Below, one piece after another: positions 56,395 to 64,000 of a stretch of 64,000 nucleotides of DNA. Each line of letters starts with the position of its first letter. Within the stretch, counting starts at the first letter, position 1. This stretch comes from UBA961 sp014191195 (lineage in GTDB: Bacteria; Bacteroidota; Ignavibacteria; Kapaibacteriales; UBA961). Made by a program: the position numbers and the translations under genes. The stretch spans positions 1,922,001-1,986,000 of the forward strand of contig OZ123195.1 in NCBI GenBank assembly GCA_964204605.1, given 5' to 3'. The notes beneath the pieces are model-generated. The model did no database searches. It was given only the letters and a program-made list of their open reading frames with translations, and was not told the origin of the DNA.

Positions 56395-56831
56395 CAACCA
56401 GTATCTGAATGTATTTTATTAACTCTATTTGTATGACGTCCACCTTCAAAATCAGTATTAAGAAATACATGTACAATAGATAAAGCCTTTTCTTTATCTA
56501 CAAGACGTTCTCCTAAGGTTAAAACATTAATATCATTATGTTGTCTGGCTAAACACGCCATTTCTTCGGTTAAACAATTTGCAGCTCTAATTCCTTGGAT
56601 TTTATTGGCTGTGATAGAAACACCTATACCACTACCACAAACAATAATAGCTTTATCAGCTTTTCCTTCTGAAACCAATAAAGAAGCAGCTTTTGCAAAA
56701 TCTGGATAATCAACCGAGACTAAAGAAAATGTACCTACATCGATAATCTTATATCCTGTCTTCTGTAAATAGTCTGCAATTTCTGTTTTTCTTGTAAAAC
56801 CTGCATGATCTGAGCCAATAGCAATTACCAT
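56391..56831 (-). CDS. rpiB: Ribose 5-phosphate isomerase B
   Basis: A 146-residue enzyme with IGSDHAGF, DYPDFA, catalytic Cys65 in IVCGSGIGVSITANK and GIRAANC. It interconverts ribose 5-phosphate and ribulose 5-phosphate, linking to the split transketolase genes 3-5 kb away in the pentose phosphate pathway. The upstream region is the AT-rich gap with DnaA-box-like sequences. The RpiB/AlsB distinction cannot be made with certainty. Confidence 0.93.
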   Translation of the reverse strand: MVIAIGSDHAGFTRKTEIADYLQKTGYKIIDVGTFSLVSVDYPDFAKAASLLVSEGKADKAIIVCGSGIGVSITANKIQGIRAANCLTEEMACLARQHNDINVLTLGERLVDKEKALSIVHVFLNTDFEGGRHTNRVNKIHSDTGC

Positions 56832-57155
56832 TATGTAAACCTATGATATAATTGAAGTTATAGAGTTTGTAATTATACACATATTTATCCACTCAAGGAG
56901 CAAATATGTGGAAAAACATAGTTTGTATATTGGATATTGTTAACAACTAAAATGTGTTTTTGTTTTATTAACATCGGTGTTAATTAAAGACAACTTAATT
57001 AACATATTCTCCACATCAAAATAGAGAATAGAAGTTATGAAAACTCAAGAGTTTATATAGAAATATATTATTACACACAGGCTTTTCCACTTATCCACAA
57101 TGTATATTACTATAACTATTATTTAATGATAAAAATATAAGATATATAAGAGGGA
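56832..57155. other. Candidate origin of replication: AT-rich gap with DnaA-box-like cluster
   Basis: A 324-base gap without a gene. One perfect DnaA box TTATCCACA lies at 57091-57099. Near matches (8 of 9) occur at 56885-56893 (TTATCCACT), 56907-56915 (TGTGGAAAA, reverse) and 57007-57015 (TTCTCCACA), with a 7 of 9 match at 57083-57091. The stretch between the boxes is strongly AT-rich (56930-57075), as in a DNA-unwinding element. The parS site is 7 kb away. The gap must also hold the rpiB promoter. dnaA is not in the window. Confidence 0.5.
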
Positions 57156-57833
57156 TTATATGTGGATTTCTGGAATCAAAGGAAAACGTGCTTCACAAAA
57201 AAACAAAAGTCTTCCTGAATGAATATGTATTTCTGGGAAGAGACCAGATACTACGTTTCTAGCACCTTCTTTTATACTAAGTTCTAACACTTCTTTTTGA
57301 AGATTCCATGTTAATCCTTTTGTAGTAATCAAAGCTGAGGGAGAAGGAATAAGGGAAACAATTTCTCCAATTTTACCTGATGAAAAAGTAAAACTCTGAT
57401 CGAATGGAATACCAATTCGATTATGTAGATCAGCTATAATAATACTTGAAAAACGAGAAAAGAGTTTCCAAAAGACACTAACATTGTTTAGAGTATGTTC
57501 TAAATCTCCACCTTGAAACCCGACAATTAAGATACTGTTAAAGTGATTTTTAAGTGCATAATTCAAGGATTTTTCAAAATCATTTATCTCTTGATTGATT
57601 TCTTTAATTATCGTTGTATTGCAAGAATCTGGTAATAAAGAAGGAGTAAAGGAATCTAAATCTCCAATTATAACAGAAGGGATTATACCTTGTAATAAAA
57701 GAGTATTAGCAGCTCCATCCGCGGCAATAATAGGACAATCTGGAAAAAAGGTATAAAACTCTGCTTTAGGTAAAGAACCATTTAAACATATGATAGCAGA
57801 TGGCAAAGATTCAGAAAAATGTACATGTATCAT
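57156..57833 (-). CDS. thiN: Thiamine pyrophosphokinase
   Basis: A 225-residue enzyme that transfers pyrophosphate from ATP to thiamine. AADGAANTLLLQGIIPSVIIGDLDS, NDFEKSLNYALK, VGFQGGDLEHTLNN and GLTWNL are the family signatures. It would supply the cofactor for the E1 dehydrogenase and transketolase encoded in the same window. It is divergent from the M3 peptidase gene (130 bases apart). No TPP riboswitch is seen. Confidence 0.9.
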   Translation of the reverse strand: MIHVHFSESLPSAIICLNGSLPKAEFYTFFPDCPIIAADGAANTLLLQGIIPSVIIGDLDSFTPSLLPDSCNTTIIKEINQEINDFEKSLNYALKNHFNSILIVGFQGGDLEHTLNNVSVFWKLFSRFSSIIIADLHNRIGIPFDQSFTFSSGKIGEIVSLIPSPSALITTKGLTWNLQKEVLELSIKEGARNVVSGLFPEIHIHSGRLLFFCEARFPLIPEIHI

Positions 57834-57963
57834 ATTAAAAAAAAGATATATGGTTTCTCATTAGCTTCTATGAAGCATCTAAGGGCATAAATTGAAAAGA
57901 ATATGTTAAATTTGCTGAATTATTAAACAAAGTATTCTATAGTTCTAGATAGACAGGAAATAT

Positions 57964-59685
57964 ATGTCATTAATACCAAATAAAATATCTTTCTCAGATA
58001 TTCCATATACCAGACCAGATATGGAGAGTTTAAAGTTAAAATACTCTGAATTACAAAAAGATTTCAATCAAGCACAATCACCAGATCAACAATTAGATAT
58101 TCTAGATTCATGGAATGAATTAAGAATGGAATTATCTACTGTATCTAGTTATGCAAATGTTCGCTTAACACAAAATGTTAAAGATGAATGGGCAATATCC
58201 GAAAAAGAATTTTTAGATAAACATTCACCTACTCTTAGTGAATGGAATACTGAATTTACAAAAGCGATTGTTGATTCAAAATATAGAAAAGAAATAGAAA
58301 AAGTGTGGGGATCATTATTTCTTGAAAAAATCGAATTAGGTTTACAAACATTTAAACCTGAAATCAAAGAAGATATGATCGAAGAGTCTGAACAAACCAA
58401 AAAATATTCAGAAATATTGGCTTCAGCTCAAATAGAATTTGATGGAAAAATTCATAATATCTCTTCATTATCACCACTGATACTATCTCCAGATAGAGAA
58501 ACAAGAAAAAGAGCTCAACAAAAACTATATAGTTTTATTGGTGAAAAAGCAGAATCTCTAGATAGTATTTATGATACTCTTGTTCACATAAGAACTAAAA
58601 CAGCAAAAAAACTGGGTTTTACTAATTATACAGAATTAGCATACAAAGAGCTTGGAAGGACAGAATACACAAGAAACGAAGTAGCTGTATTTAGAAAACA
58701 AATACTAGATGTAATAGTACCATTGGTACATAGGTTTAAGAAAGAACAAGCAGAAAGATTAGGACTTTCTGAATTATTTTTTCATGATGAAAACTTATTA
58801 TTCGCAGATGGAAATCCTAAAGCACAAGGAGATCCAGATTGGATTATAGAAAGAGCATCTGAAATGTATAAAGAATTATCACCAGAAACCGATAGCTTTT
58901 TTACGATGATGCGAGAACAAGGTTTGATGGATTTGGTAAATAGACCAAACAAATCACCTGGAGGATATTGCACAAGTTTTGCTTCTTACGGAATACCATT
59001 TATATTTTCAAACTTTAATGGAACTACTCACGATATAGAAGTATTAACTCATGAAGCAGGACATGCCTTACAGAGTTTTATGAGCAGGATTCATAAGCCA
59101 ATGGAATATCGTTGGCCTTCCTATGAAGCTTGTGAAATACATTCTATGAGTATGGAATATATTACATGGCCTTGGATGGAAAATTTCTTTGGTCCAGACA
59201 CAGATAAATTTAAATACTATCATATCGTAAAATCTTTGATATTTCTACCCTATGCATGTGCTGTGGATGAGTTTCAACATTGGATTTATGATAATCCAGA
59301 AGTTACCGCACAACAAAGATTAGAAAATTGGAAATCTATGGAGCAGAAATATTTACCATGGAGAACATATGATGATAATCCAGTAGCAAGCCAAGGAAGA
59401 GTTTGGCAATTGCAAGCTCATATTTATAAAACACCGTTTTATTATATAGACTATGCATTAGCACAAATTTGTGCTTTGCAATTCTGGGTAAAATCAAGAG
59501 AAAACCAAAAAGAAGCAATGAAAGATTATTTACATATCTGTGAAATTGGAGGAAGTAAAACCTTCTTAGAGATAGTAAAAGAAGGAAACTTACAATCCCC
59601 TTTTAAAGAAGGAACTGTAGCAGATATTGTAAAAGTAGCAGATACCTGGATAAAAGAAAGAACACCCATGTTTATAAAACATTAA
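57964..59685 (+). CDS. M3 family oligoendopeptidase
   Basis: A 573-residue zinc metallopeptidase with HEAGH at residues 363-367 and the downstream glutamate motif SYEACEIHSMSMEY. No signal peptide, so it is cytoplasmic and probably cleaves short peptides like oligoendopeptidase F. Family motifs FVNNxx-like variants are replaced by NRPNKSPGGYCTSFA and PFIFSNFNGT before the active site, as in Bacteroidota M3 proteins. It is 26 bases upstream of the transketolase genes. Confidence 0.92.
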   Translation: MSLIPNKISFSDIPYTRPDMESLKLKYSELQKDFNQAQSPDQQLDILDSWNELRMELSTVSSYANVRLTQNVKDEWAISEKEFLDKHSPTLSEWNTEFTKAIVDSKYRKEIEKVWGSLFLEKIELGLQTFKPEIKEDMIEESEQTKKYSEILASAQIEFDGKIHNISSLSPLILSPDRETRKRAQQKLYSFIGEKAESLDSIYDTLVHIRTKTAKKLGFTNYTELAYKELGRTEYTRNEVAVFRKQILDVIVPLVHRFKKEQAERLGLSELFFHDENLLFADGNPKAQGDPDWIIERASEMYKELSPETDSFFTMMREQGLMDLVNRPNKSPGGYCTSFASYGIPFIFSNFNGTTHDIEVLTHEAGHALQSFMSRIHKPMEYRWPSYEACEIHSMSMEYITWPWMENFFGPDTDKFKYYHIVKSLIFLPYACAVDEFQHWIYDNPEVTAQQRLENWKSMEQKYLPWRTYDDNPVASQGRVWQLQAHIYKTPFYYIDYALAQICALQFWVKSRENQKEAMKDYLHICEIGGSKTFLEIVKEGNLQSPFKEGTVADIVKVADTWIKERTPMFIKH

Positions 59686-59711
59686 CTATAAACAATTAAA
59701 GAGAAAAAAAT

Positions 59712-60581
59712 ATGAATGTTGAATTTGAACAAATCAGTTTTGAAAATAAAAGAAAATCTTCTGAAGAATTGTCTGTTATAGCAAGAGAAATAAGAAGAGA
59801 TATCATAAAAATGTTGGTAACCGCAGGCTCCGGACATAGCGGCGGCCCATTAGGTTCATCCGATATTTTTACTACTCTGTATTTTAATGGAAATATGAGT
59901 TTTGATAAACATAATCCATTATATGAACATAGAGATCGTTTTGTTCTAAGTGCTGGACATATGTGTCCTGTTTTATATGCTACCCTAGCAAATGCAGGTA
60001 TGTTTCCTAAAGCAGAATTAGCAACCTTAAGGAAATATAATACTCGTTTACAAGGACATCCAGGCAGAGATATGGGTTTGCCAGGAATTGAAACATCATC
60101 TGGATCTTTAGGGCAAGGTTTTTCGATAGCCGTAGGAATGGCTATGAGTGATAAATTATTAGATAAAACAGAAAAAAAGGTGTATTCTTTAACAGGTGAT
60201 GGCGAATTACAAGAAGGGTCTATATGGGAAGCAGCAATGAGCGCTTCTCATTTTAAGTTAGATAATTTTTGCTGGATAATAGATAATAATGATTGTCAAA
60301 TAGATGGCAGAATAAAAGACGTAATGGATGTGTATCCAATTGATGCAAAGTGTCGAGCTTTTGGTTTTGATACTGTTGTTTGTGATGGACATAATTTTGA
60401 AGAATTACAAGCAGCTTTTGATGTGTTTTTGAATAATCAAAAAAACAAAATAGGACGTCCAACAGCTATTATTGCAAAAACCTATATGGGCCACGGCGTT
60501 TCATTTATGGAAGATAGTTATAAATGGCACGGTATGCCACCAAATGAAACACAAGCTATTCAAGCATTAGAAGAACTCTAA
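59712..60581 (+). CDS. Transketolase, N-terminal subunit
   Basis: A 289-residue thiamine-diphosphate-binding subunit: SGHSGGPLGSSDI, LSAGHMCPVLYA, QGHPGRDMGLPGIETSSGSL (the conserved GHPE-type region), GDGELQEGSIWEA and IDNNDCQIDG. It pairs with the C-terminal subunit at 61240. Together they replace the single-chain transketolase of the pentose phosphate pathway. It is separated from its partner by a lipoprotein gene. Confidence 0.95.
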   Translation: MNVEFEQISFENKRKSSEELSVIAREIRRDIIKMLVTAGSGHSGGPLGSSDIFTTLYFNGNMSFDKHNPLYEHRDRFVLSAGHMCPVLYATLANAGMFPKAELATLRKYNTRLQGHPGRDMGLPGIETSSGSLGQGFSIAVGMAMSDKLLDKTEKKVYSLTGDGELQEGSIWEAAMSASHFKLDNFCWIIDNNDCQIDGRIKDVMDVYPIDAKCRAFGFDTVVCDGHNFEELQAAFDVFLNNQKNKIGRPTAIIAKTYMGHGVSFMEDSYKWHGMPPNETQAIQALEEL

Positions 60582-60582
60582 A

Positions 60583-61200
60583 ATGAAAAACCTTCTTATT
60601 GTTCAGATACTTGTACTGATTGTAATGTTAAATTCTTGTGTCACAAAAGATTCACCACAAGAAGTAAAACAAACGGTTAATTCTTTGCCTTTATCTTTTG
60701 GTAAACCAGAGGAAAATCAACAAAAACCAACAATAAAAGTTGATAAAAAATTATTACAAGGTATACCAGCTAAAGAGTTAAAAGCTTGTTTACCATTAAG
60801 TATTCATGGCGTTTCAATGCTGTCTCCTTCTAGCGGAAGATCTTTGGTAGAAGGAATTACTATTACAAAAACATCTGCAGAATATGTGTTTCCTAAAGGA
60901 AATATGAAGATTACATATATGGATTATGCAGGACAAGCATTCTCTATTGCAGATAGATATATCATACCGAAAAACACCGAAATAGGTATGGATATACAAA
61001 AAATCATTTTACCCAATGGATCTGGCTATAGCAGATATAGTCCCAATGAAGAAATGTTGAATATTTATTGTTTATTAGAAAACCGAGTTGCTGTAGAAAT
61101 AGAAGCAAATGGAACTGAAGAATGGTTTACAAATCAATCAAGTATTATAGAACTAATACAAGCTGATTGTATCGTTAATAAACTAAAAAATACCTACTAA
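60583..61200 (+). CDS. Lipoprotein between the transketolase subunit genes
   Basis: A 205-residue protein that begins 1 base after the transketolase N stop. Its type II signal peptide (MKNLLIVQILVLIVMLNSC) places the lipidated Cys at 19. A Lys/Gln-rich linker follows, then a beta-rich domain (LPLSIHGVSML, GNMKITYMDYAGQAFSIADRY, NRVAVEIEANG). I recognise no family. The position inside the transketolase operon implies co-transcription but no obvious shared role. Confidence 0.7.
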   Translation: MKNLLIVQILVLIVMLNSCVTKDSPQEVKQTVNSLPLSFGKPEENQQKPTIKVDKKLLQGIPAKELKACLPLSIHGVSMLSPSSGRSLVEGITITKTSAEYVFPKGNMKITYMDYAGQAFSIADRYIIPKNTEIGMDIQKIILPNGSGYSRYSPNEEMLNIYCLLENRVAVEIEANGTEEWFTNQSSIIELIQADCIVNKLKNTY

Positions 61201-61239
61201 AGAAAATTATACTTATATCTTATTTAGAGAAAAACCGAA

Positions 61240-62250
61240 ATGGAAGAGTTAAAACAATATGGATCTAAACCAACTCGATTTGGTTTTGGTGATGGTTTGG
61301 TAATATTAGGTGAAAGACATAGCAATGTTGTTGTTTTAGGTGGTGATATTACAGGTTCTGTAATGACATCTTTATTTAAAGAAAAATTTCCAGAACGTTT
61401 TTTCTCCATTGGTATAGCTGAACAAAATGCAACAACAATAGCAGTTGGATTAGCTTTATCTGGAAAAATTCCCTTTTTTGCTAGTTATGGAGCCTTTTGT
61501 GCATTAAGAAATGCAGATCAATTAAGAATATCTGTCTGTTATAATGAAGCAAATGTGAAAATTGGTGGTGGACATTCTGGTATTAGTGTTGGGCCAGATG
61601 GCGCTACCCACCAAGTATTAGAAGAAGTTGCCTTTTTACGTACACTTCCACATATGACACTTATCGTGCCTTGTGATTATGAAGAAGCAAAAAAAGCAAC
61701 CATTGCTATTGGTGAAATGATTGGTCCTGCATATATACGTTTTGGTCGTTCACCAGTACCATCATTTACTACTCCAGAACATCCATTTGAAATAGGTAAA
61801 GCACAAGTTATTCGCCAAGGTAATCATGTAGCCTTGATTGCATGTGGTTCTATGGTGTGGGAAGCAATGATAGCAGCAGAAAAACTAGCAGAAAAAGGTA
61901 TTCAAGCTAGAGTTATAAATTGTCCATCTATAAAACCATTCGATTTTGAAACTATTACCACTGCTGCCCGCGAATGTGGAGCAATCGTAACAGCTGAAGA
62001 ACATCAGGTTCATGCTGGTTTAGGCGGAGCAGTTGCAGAAGCTGTCGTAAAAAACCATCCAGTTCCAATGGAATTTGTTGGAGTAAAAGATTCTTTTGGT
62101 GGTAGCGGCGAACCAGAAGAACTGATGATTAAATTTGGCTTAACATGGCGTGAAATATATGCTTCTGCTTTAATAGCAATACAAAGAAGAGACGGTGGCT
62201 CTTTAACTGCCACAAGGGCGATTAAAGAAGTAGCAGAATATAAGGGATAA
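61240..62250 (+). CDS. Transketolase, C-terminal subunit
   Basis: A 336-residue subunit with the pyrimidine-binding and C-terminal domains: GGDITGSVMTSLF, RFFSIGIAEQNATTIAVGLA (catalytic Glu), YIRFGRSPVP and AEEHQVHAGLGGAVAE. It completes the active site with the N-terminal subunit. It lies 39 bases after the lipoprotein gene and ends before a rho-independent terminator. Confidence 0.95.
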   Translation: MEELKQYGSKPTRFGFGDGLVILGERHSNVVVLGGDITGSVMTSLFKEKFPERFFSIGIAEQNATTIAVGLALSGKIPFFASYGAFCALRNADQLRISVCYNEANVKIGGGHSGISVGPDGATHQVLEEVAFLRTLPHMTLIVPCDYEEAKKATIAIGEMIGPAYIRFGRSPVPSFTTPEHPFEIGKAQVIRQGNHVALIACGSMVWEAMIAAEKLAEKGIQARVINCPSIKPFDFETITTAARECGAIVTAEEHQVHAGLGGAVAEAVVKNHPVPMEFVGVKDSFGGSGEPEELMIKFGLTWREIYASALIAIQRRDGGSLTATRAIKEVAEYKG

Positions 62251-62265
62251 AAAAAGTATAAATGC

Positions 62266-62295
62266 AAAAAGGTGATATAATAGTCACCTTTTTTT
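62266..62295 (+). terminator. Rho-independent terminator of the transketolase operon
   Basis: AAAAAGGTGA (62266-62275) pairs with TCACCTTTTT (62284-62293) around an 8-base loop, with a seven-T run ending at 62295. It lies 15 bases after the transketolase C stop. Confidence 0.88.
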
Positions 62296-62410
62296 GTAGT
62301 GTATTTGGTGAGAAAATTCAATGCATATTACTTTTTTAGGTTTTGATAAATTGTGTTTGTAATAATTCTTTAATAGGGGCAAGAAGTTTAATAATTTCAA
62401 GGAATTCGCA

Positions 62411-62854
62411 ATGTCACGATCATTGAACAAAGTAATGTTGATTGGCCATGTAGGTAAACAACCAGAATTCAACTTTACATCATCAGGAATGGGGGTTGCT
62501 ACTTTTAGCTTAGCAACTACAGATTCATGGAAGGATAAAAACGGAACATTACACGAGCACACAGACTGGCATAATATTGTTGTGTGGAATACCCAATACA
62601 GAAACCTAGCCGATATAGTACACAAATTAGTGCATAAAGGCTCTAAGTTATTTGTTGAAGGTAAGATTCGCAATAGAAGTTATGATACTAGAGAAGGGAT
62701 AAAAAAGTATATAACAGAAATTGTTGCAGATAATATTATGTTATTAGATCCAAAACCGCAGCAATCGCAATCAGATGAGCTTCCCGCACCTGAACCAATT
62801 GATTTTAAAGGAGAGTTTTCTTCGAATATGTCAGAAAACGATATTCCATTTTAA
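62411..62854 (+). CDS. ssb: Single-stranded DNA-binding protein
   Basis: A 147-residue OB-fold protein: SLNKVMLIGHVGKQPEF, FSLATTDSWKD, WHNIVVWN, GSKLFVEGKIRNRSYD. A disordered Gln/Pro-rich tail leads to the acidic tip ENDIPF, which recruits replication and repair partners. Length is typical for Bacteroidota SSB. It is followed by a strong bidirectional terminator. Confidence 0.96.
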   Translation: MSRSLNKVMLIGHVGKQPEFNFTSSGMGVATFSLATTDSWKDKNGTLHEHTDWHNIVVWNTQYRNLADIVHKLVHKGSKLFVEGKIRNRSYDTREGIKKYITEIVADNIMLLDPKPQQSQSDELPAPEPIDFKGEFSSNMSENDIPF

Positions 62855-62864
62855 TCGCTGCAAT

Positions 62865-62899
62865 AAAAAAGCCATTCAATATGTGAATGGCTTTTTTTT
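62865..62899. terminator. Bidirectional terminator between ssb and the rhodanese-thioredoxin gene
   Basis: GCCATTCA (62871-62878) and TGAATGGC (62884-62891) pair around a 5-base loop. The A run before the stem and the T run after it provide U-tracts in both directions. It serves ssb on the plus strand and overlaps the end of the convergent minus-strand gene. Confidence 0.9.
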
Positions 62900-63611
62900 A
62901 TTTAATCTGAGATACTATTGTCTGTTTATCAATAAAACCCATATGAGACCAAGCAATACTTTTTTGTTTATATAATTGAAGATATGGCAAACCATCAATG
63001 CCCAATTCTCTGCATAAATCAGGGTTTTCATCTGCATTTATACGGATAATTTTGAGAGTGGATGTGTTCTCCAAAGCAATTTCTTCTAAAATTGGCTGTA
63101 ATTGTTTACAAGGTTTACACCAATCAGCATAAAAATCAATTAAAACCATAGAATTTGCTTGAAGTAAAGCATAAAACTGTTCTTTTGAATATCCCTTTTT
63201 TTGTGATGCTTGTTGCATAGAAACAGGAAGATTCGCAGCCCTCCAAGACATCATGCCGCCATCTAATTCCTTAATATCACGATATCCTGCAGATCGAAGA
63301 TATGAAGCAGCAGCAGAACTTCTTCCGCCACTTAAACAATACACCATAATTGTTTTGTTTTTATCAATCGACGATGTCTTTTGTTCAAAATCACCATTAT
63401 TCCAATCTATATTTATAGCATCTTGTATATGTCCGCTAGAATATTCAGCAGGCGTTCTTACATCAAGAATTATCTTATCCTGAATACTAGATAGAGAATG
63501 AGAAAATTCCTGAGAGGATAATAAATTCTTAGCATCCTGTGTTTGTGTTTTAGAGCAACCAAACACCATTAAAACACCAGAAATAAACAATGCACTTAAA
63601 ACATTTTTCAT
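62898..63611 (-). CDS. Lipoprotein with fused rhodanese and thioredoxin domains
   Basis: A 237-residue protein with a lipobox (SGVLMVFGC, Cys19). A rhodanese domain at ~30-130 has DVRTPAEYSSGHI and active-site loop CLSGGRS (Cys92). A thioredoxin domain at ~140-237 has YADWCKPCKQ (Cys165, Cys168) and GIDGLPYLQLY with cis-Pro. The combination on one envelope-anchored chain suggests sulfane-sulfur transfer or reduction in the periplasm. The start of the upstream rhodanese gene's 3' end is 51 bases away, so they may share a transcript. Confidence 0.92.
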   Translation of the reverse strand: MKNVLSALFISGVLMVFGCSKTQTQDAKNLLSSQEFSHSLSSIQDKIILDVRTPAEYSSGHIQDAINIDWNNGDFEQKTSSIDKNKTIMVYCLSGGRSSAAASYLRSAGYRDIKELDGGMMSWRAANLPVSMQQASQKKGYSKEQFYALLQANSMVLIDFYADWCKPCKQLQPILEEIALENTSTLKIIRINADENPDLCRELGIDGLPYLQLYKQKSIAWSHMGFIDKQTIVSQIK

Positions 63612-63661
63612 GATTATAAACGATAAATTTCTAAAAAAAGATTGATAAATAATGTAATATT

Positions 63662-63970
63662 CTATTGTTTTACATTATACCAACTGCCACCATTATGGAC
63701 ATTGGTATATCCTTGAGACTTCAGAAAAGATTTAGCAGAAGAGCTTCTGGCACCAGACGCACAACATGTGATAATAGGTTTTTCTTTATCTGGTAGTTTT
63801 TTTAAATTATTTTTCAGTGAATCCAAAGGAATATTGACAGAACCTTTGCTGTGTCCACCTGCATATTCACCTGGAGATCTAACATCTACAATAATAGCGC
63901 CTTGCTGCAACAGAGATGAAATATCGACTTTTGGTCCAAAACCAAGAAGCTCTTTTAATACATTAAACAT
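63662..63970 (-). CDS. Stand-alone rhodanese-like sulfurtransferase
   Basis: A 102-residue cytoplasmic rhodanese domain with VDVRSPGEYAGGHSKGSVNI and active loop CASGARS (Cys70). It lacks a signal peptide, unlike its neighbour at 62898, which follows in the same direction. The pair could handle sulfane sulfur on both sides of the inner membrane. The substrate is unknown. Confidence 0.9.
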   Translation of the reverse strand: MFNVLKELLGFGPKVDISSLLQQGAIIVDVRSPGEYAGGHSKGSVNIPLDSLKNNLKKLPDKEKPIITCCASGARSSSAKSFLKSQGYTNVHNGGSWYNVKQ

Positions 63971-64000
63971 TATTATCTCAATTTTGTGAACAATAAAAAT

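Noticed and set aside
59712..62250. Split transketolase as a frameshifted single gene
   Set aside because: Each half has its own start and normal ends for the two-subunit type, and an intact lipoprotein gene lies between them.
1..64000. Search by eye for CRISPR arrays, transposases, integrases, restriction or toxin-antitoxin genes
   Set aside because: No regularly spaced repeats and no proteins of these families were recognised.

Overview
This window looks like chromosome from an AT-rich, Gram-negative member of the Bacteroidota/Chlorobiota group, most like the Ignavibacteria/Kapabacteria side of it. Several large secreted proteins end in a 'PNP'-type C-terminal domain of the kind that directs export through the type IX secretion system. 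They sit beside OmpA/choice-of-anchor-D chimeras, an Omp28-like protein, DUF1573, and fused 2-oxo acid dehydrogenase E1 genes. The taxonomic call is an inference from gene families; no rRNA is present. I saw no mobile element, CRISPR array or defence system.

Layout. 2-1579: 5'-truncated di-haem cytochrome c peroxidase (+). 1.6-7.3 kb (-): AtuA-like protein, TPR protein, metallo-beta-lactamase, lipA, a GltD-like flavoprotein and a small secreted protein. 7.3-22.5 kb (-): four secreted genes, three of them very large with type IX sorting domains, and a TPR membrane protein. One of the large genes has Pmp-like GGAI/FxxN repeats, another has a dockerin-like segment, and its neighbour is cohesin-like. 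22.54-22.61 kb: tRNA-Arg(CCG). 22.9-27.5 kb (-): gatB, ilvE and fused E1, for amidotransferase and branched-chain metabolism. 27.6-34.3 kb (+): DUF2795, BamA/TamA-like protein, mnmE, antenna-less photolyase-like protein, lipoprotein and DUF2233 protein. 34.4-41.9 kb: secreted proteins of unknown role, including a YARHG protein and a 1338-residue vWA/WD40-like/OmpA chimera. 41.9-48.7 kb (-): operon of Omp28-like protein, sialidase-like propeller and GH18 chitinase. 49.0-54.1 kb (+): NTF2-like protein, mnmG, GlcNAc-kinase-like ATPase and a barrel-like protein. 54.1-57.8 kb: DUF1573, dapB, anmK, rpiB, thiN. 58-64 kb: M3 peptidase, split transketolase with a lipoprotein gene between the halves, ssb, and two rhodanese proteins.

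How the genes may work together. The GH18 chitinase operon and the nearby GlcNAc-kinase-like and anhydro-MurNAc kinase genes suggest breakdown and recovery of amino sugars. gatB, mnmE, mnmG and tRNA-Arg are translation housekeeping genes. The secreted giants probably form surface or extracellular structures.

The most notable non-coding signals are a 14-bp perfect parS palindrome just before mnmG (49938-49951) and a cluster of DnaA-box-like sequences in the AT-rich gap 56832-57155. Together they suggest that this window lies near the chromosome origin. I do not see a clear new multi-gene system. The best candidates for follow-up are the origin signals, the dockerin/cohesin-like secreted operon and the vWA-OmpA chimera.
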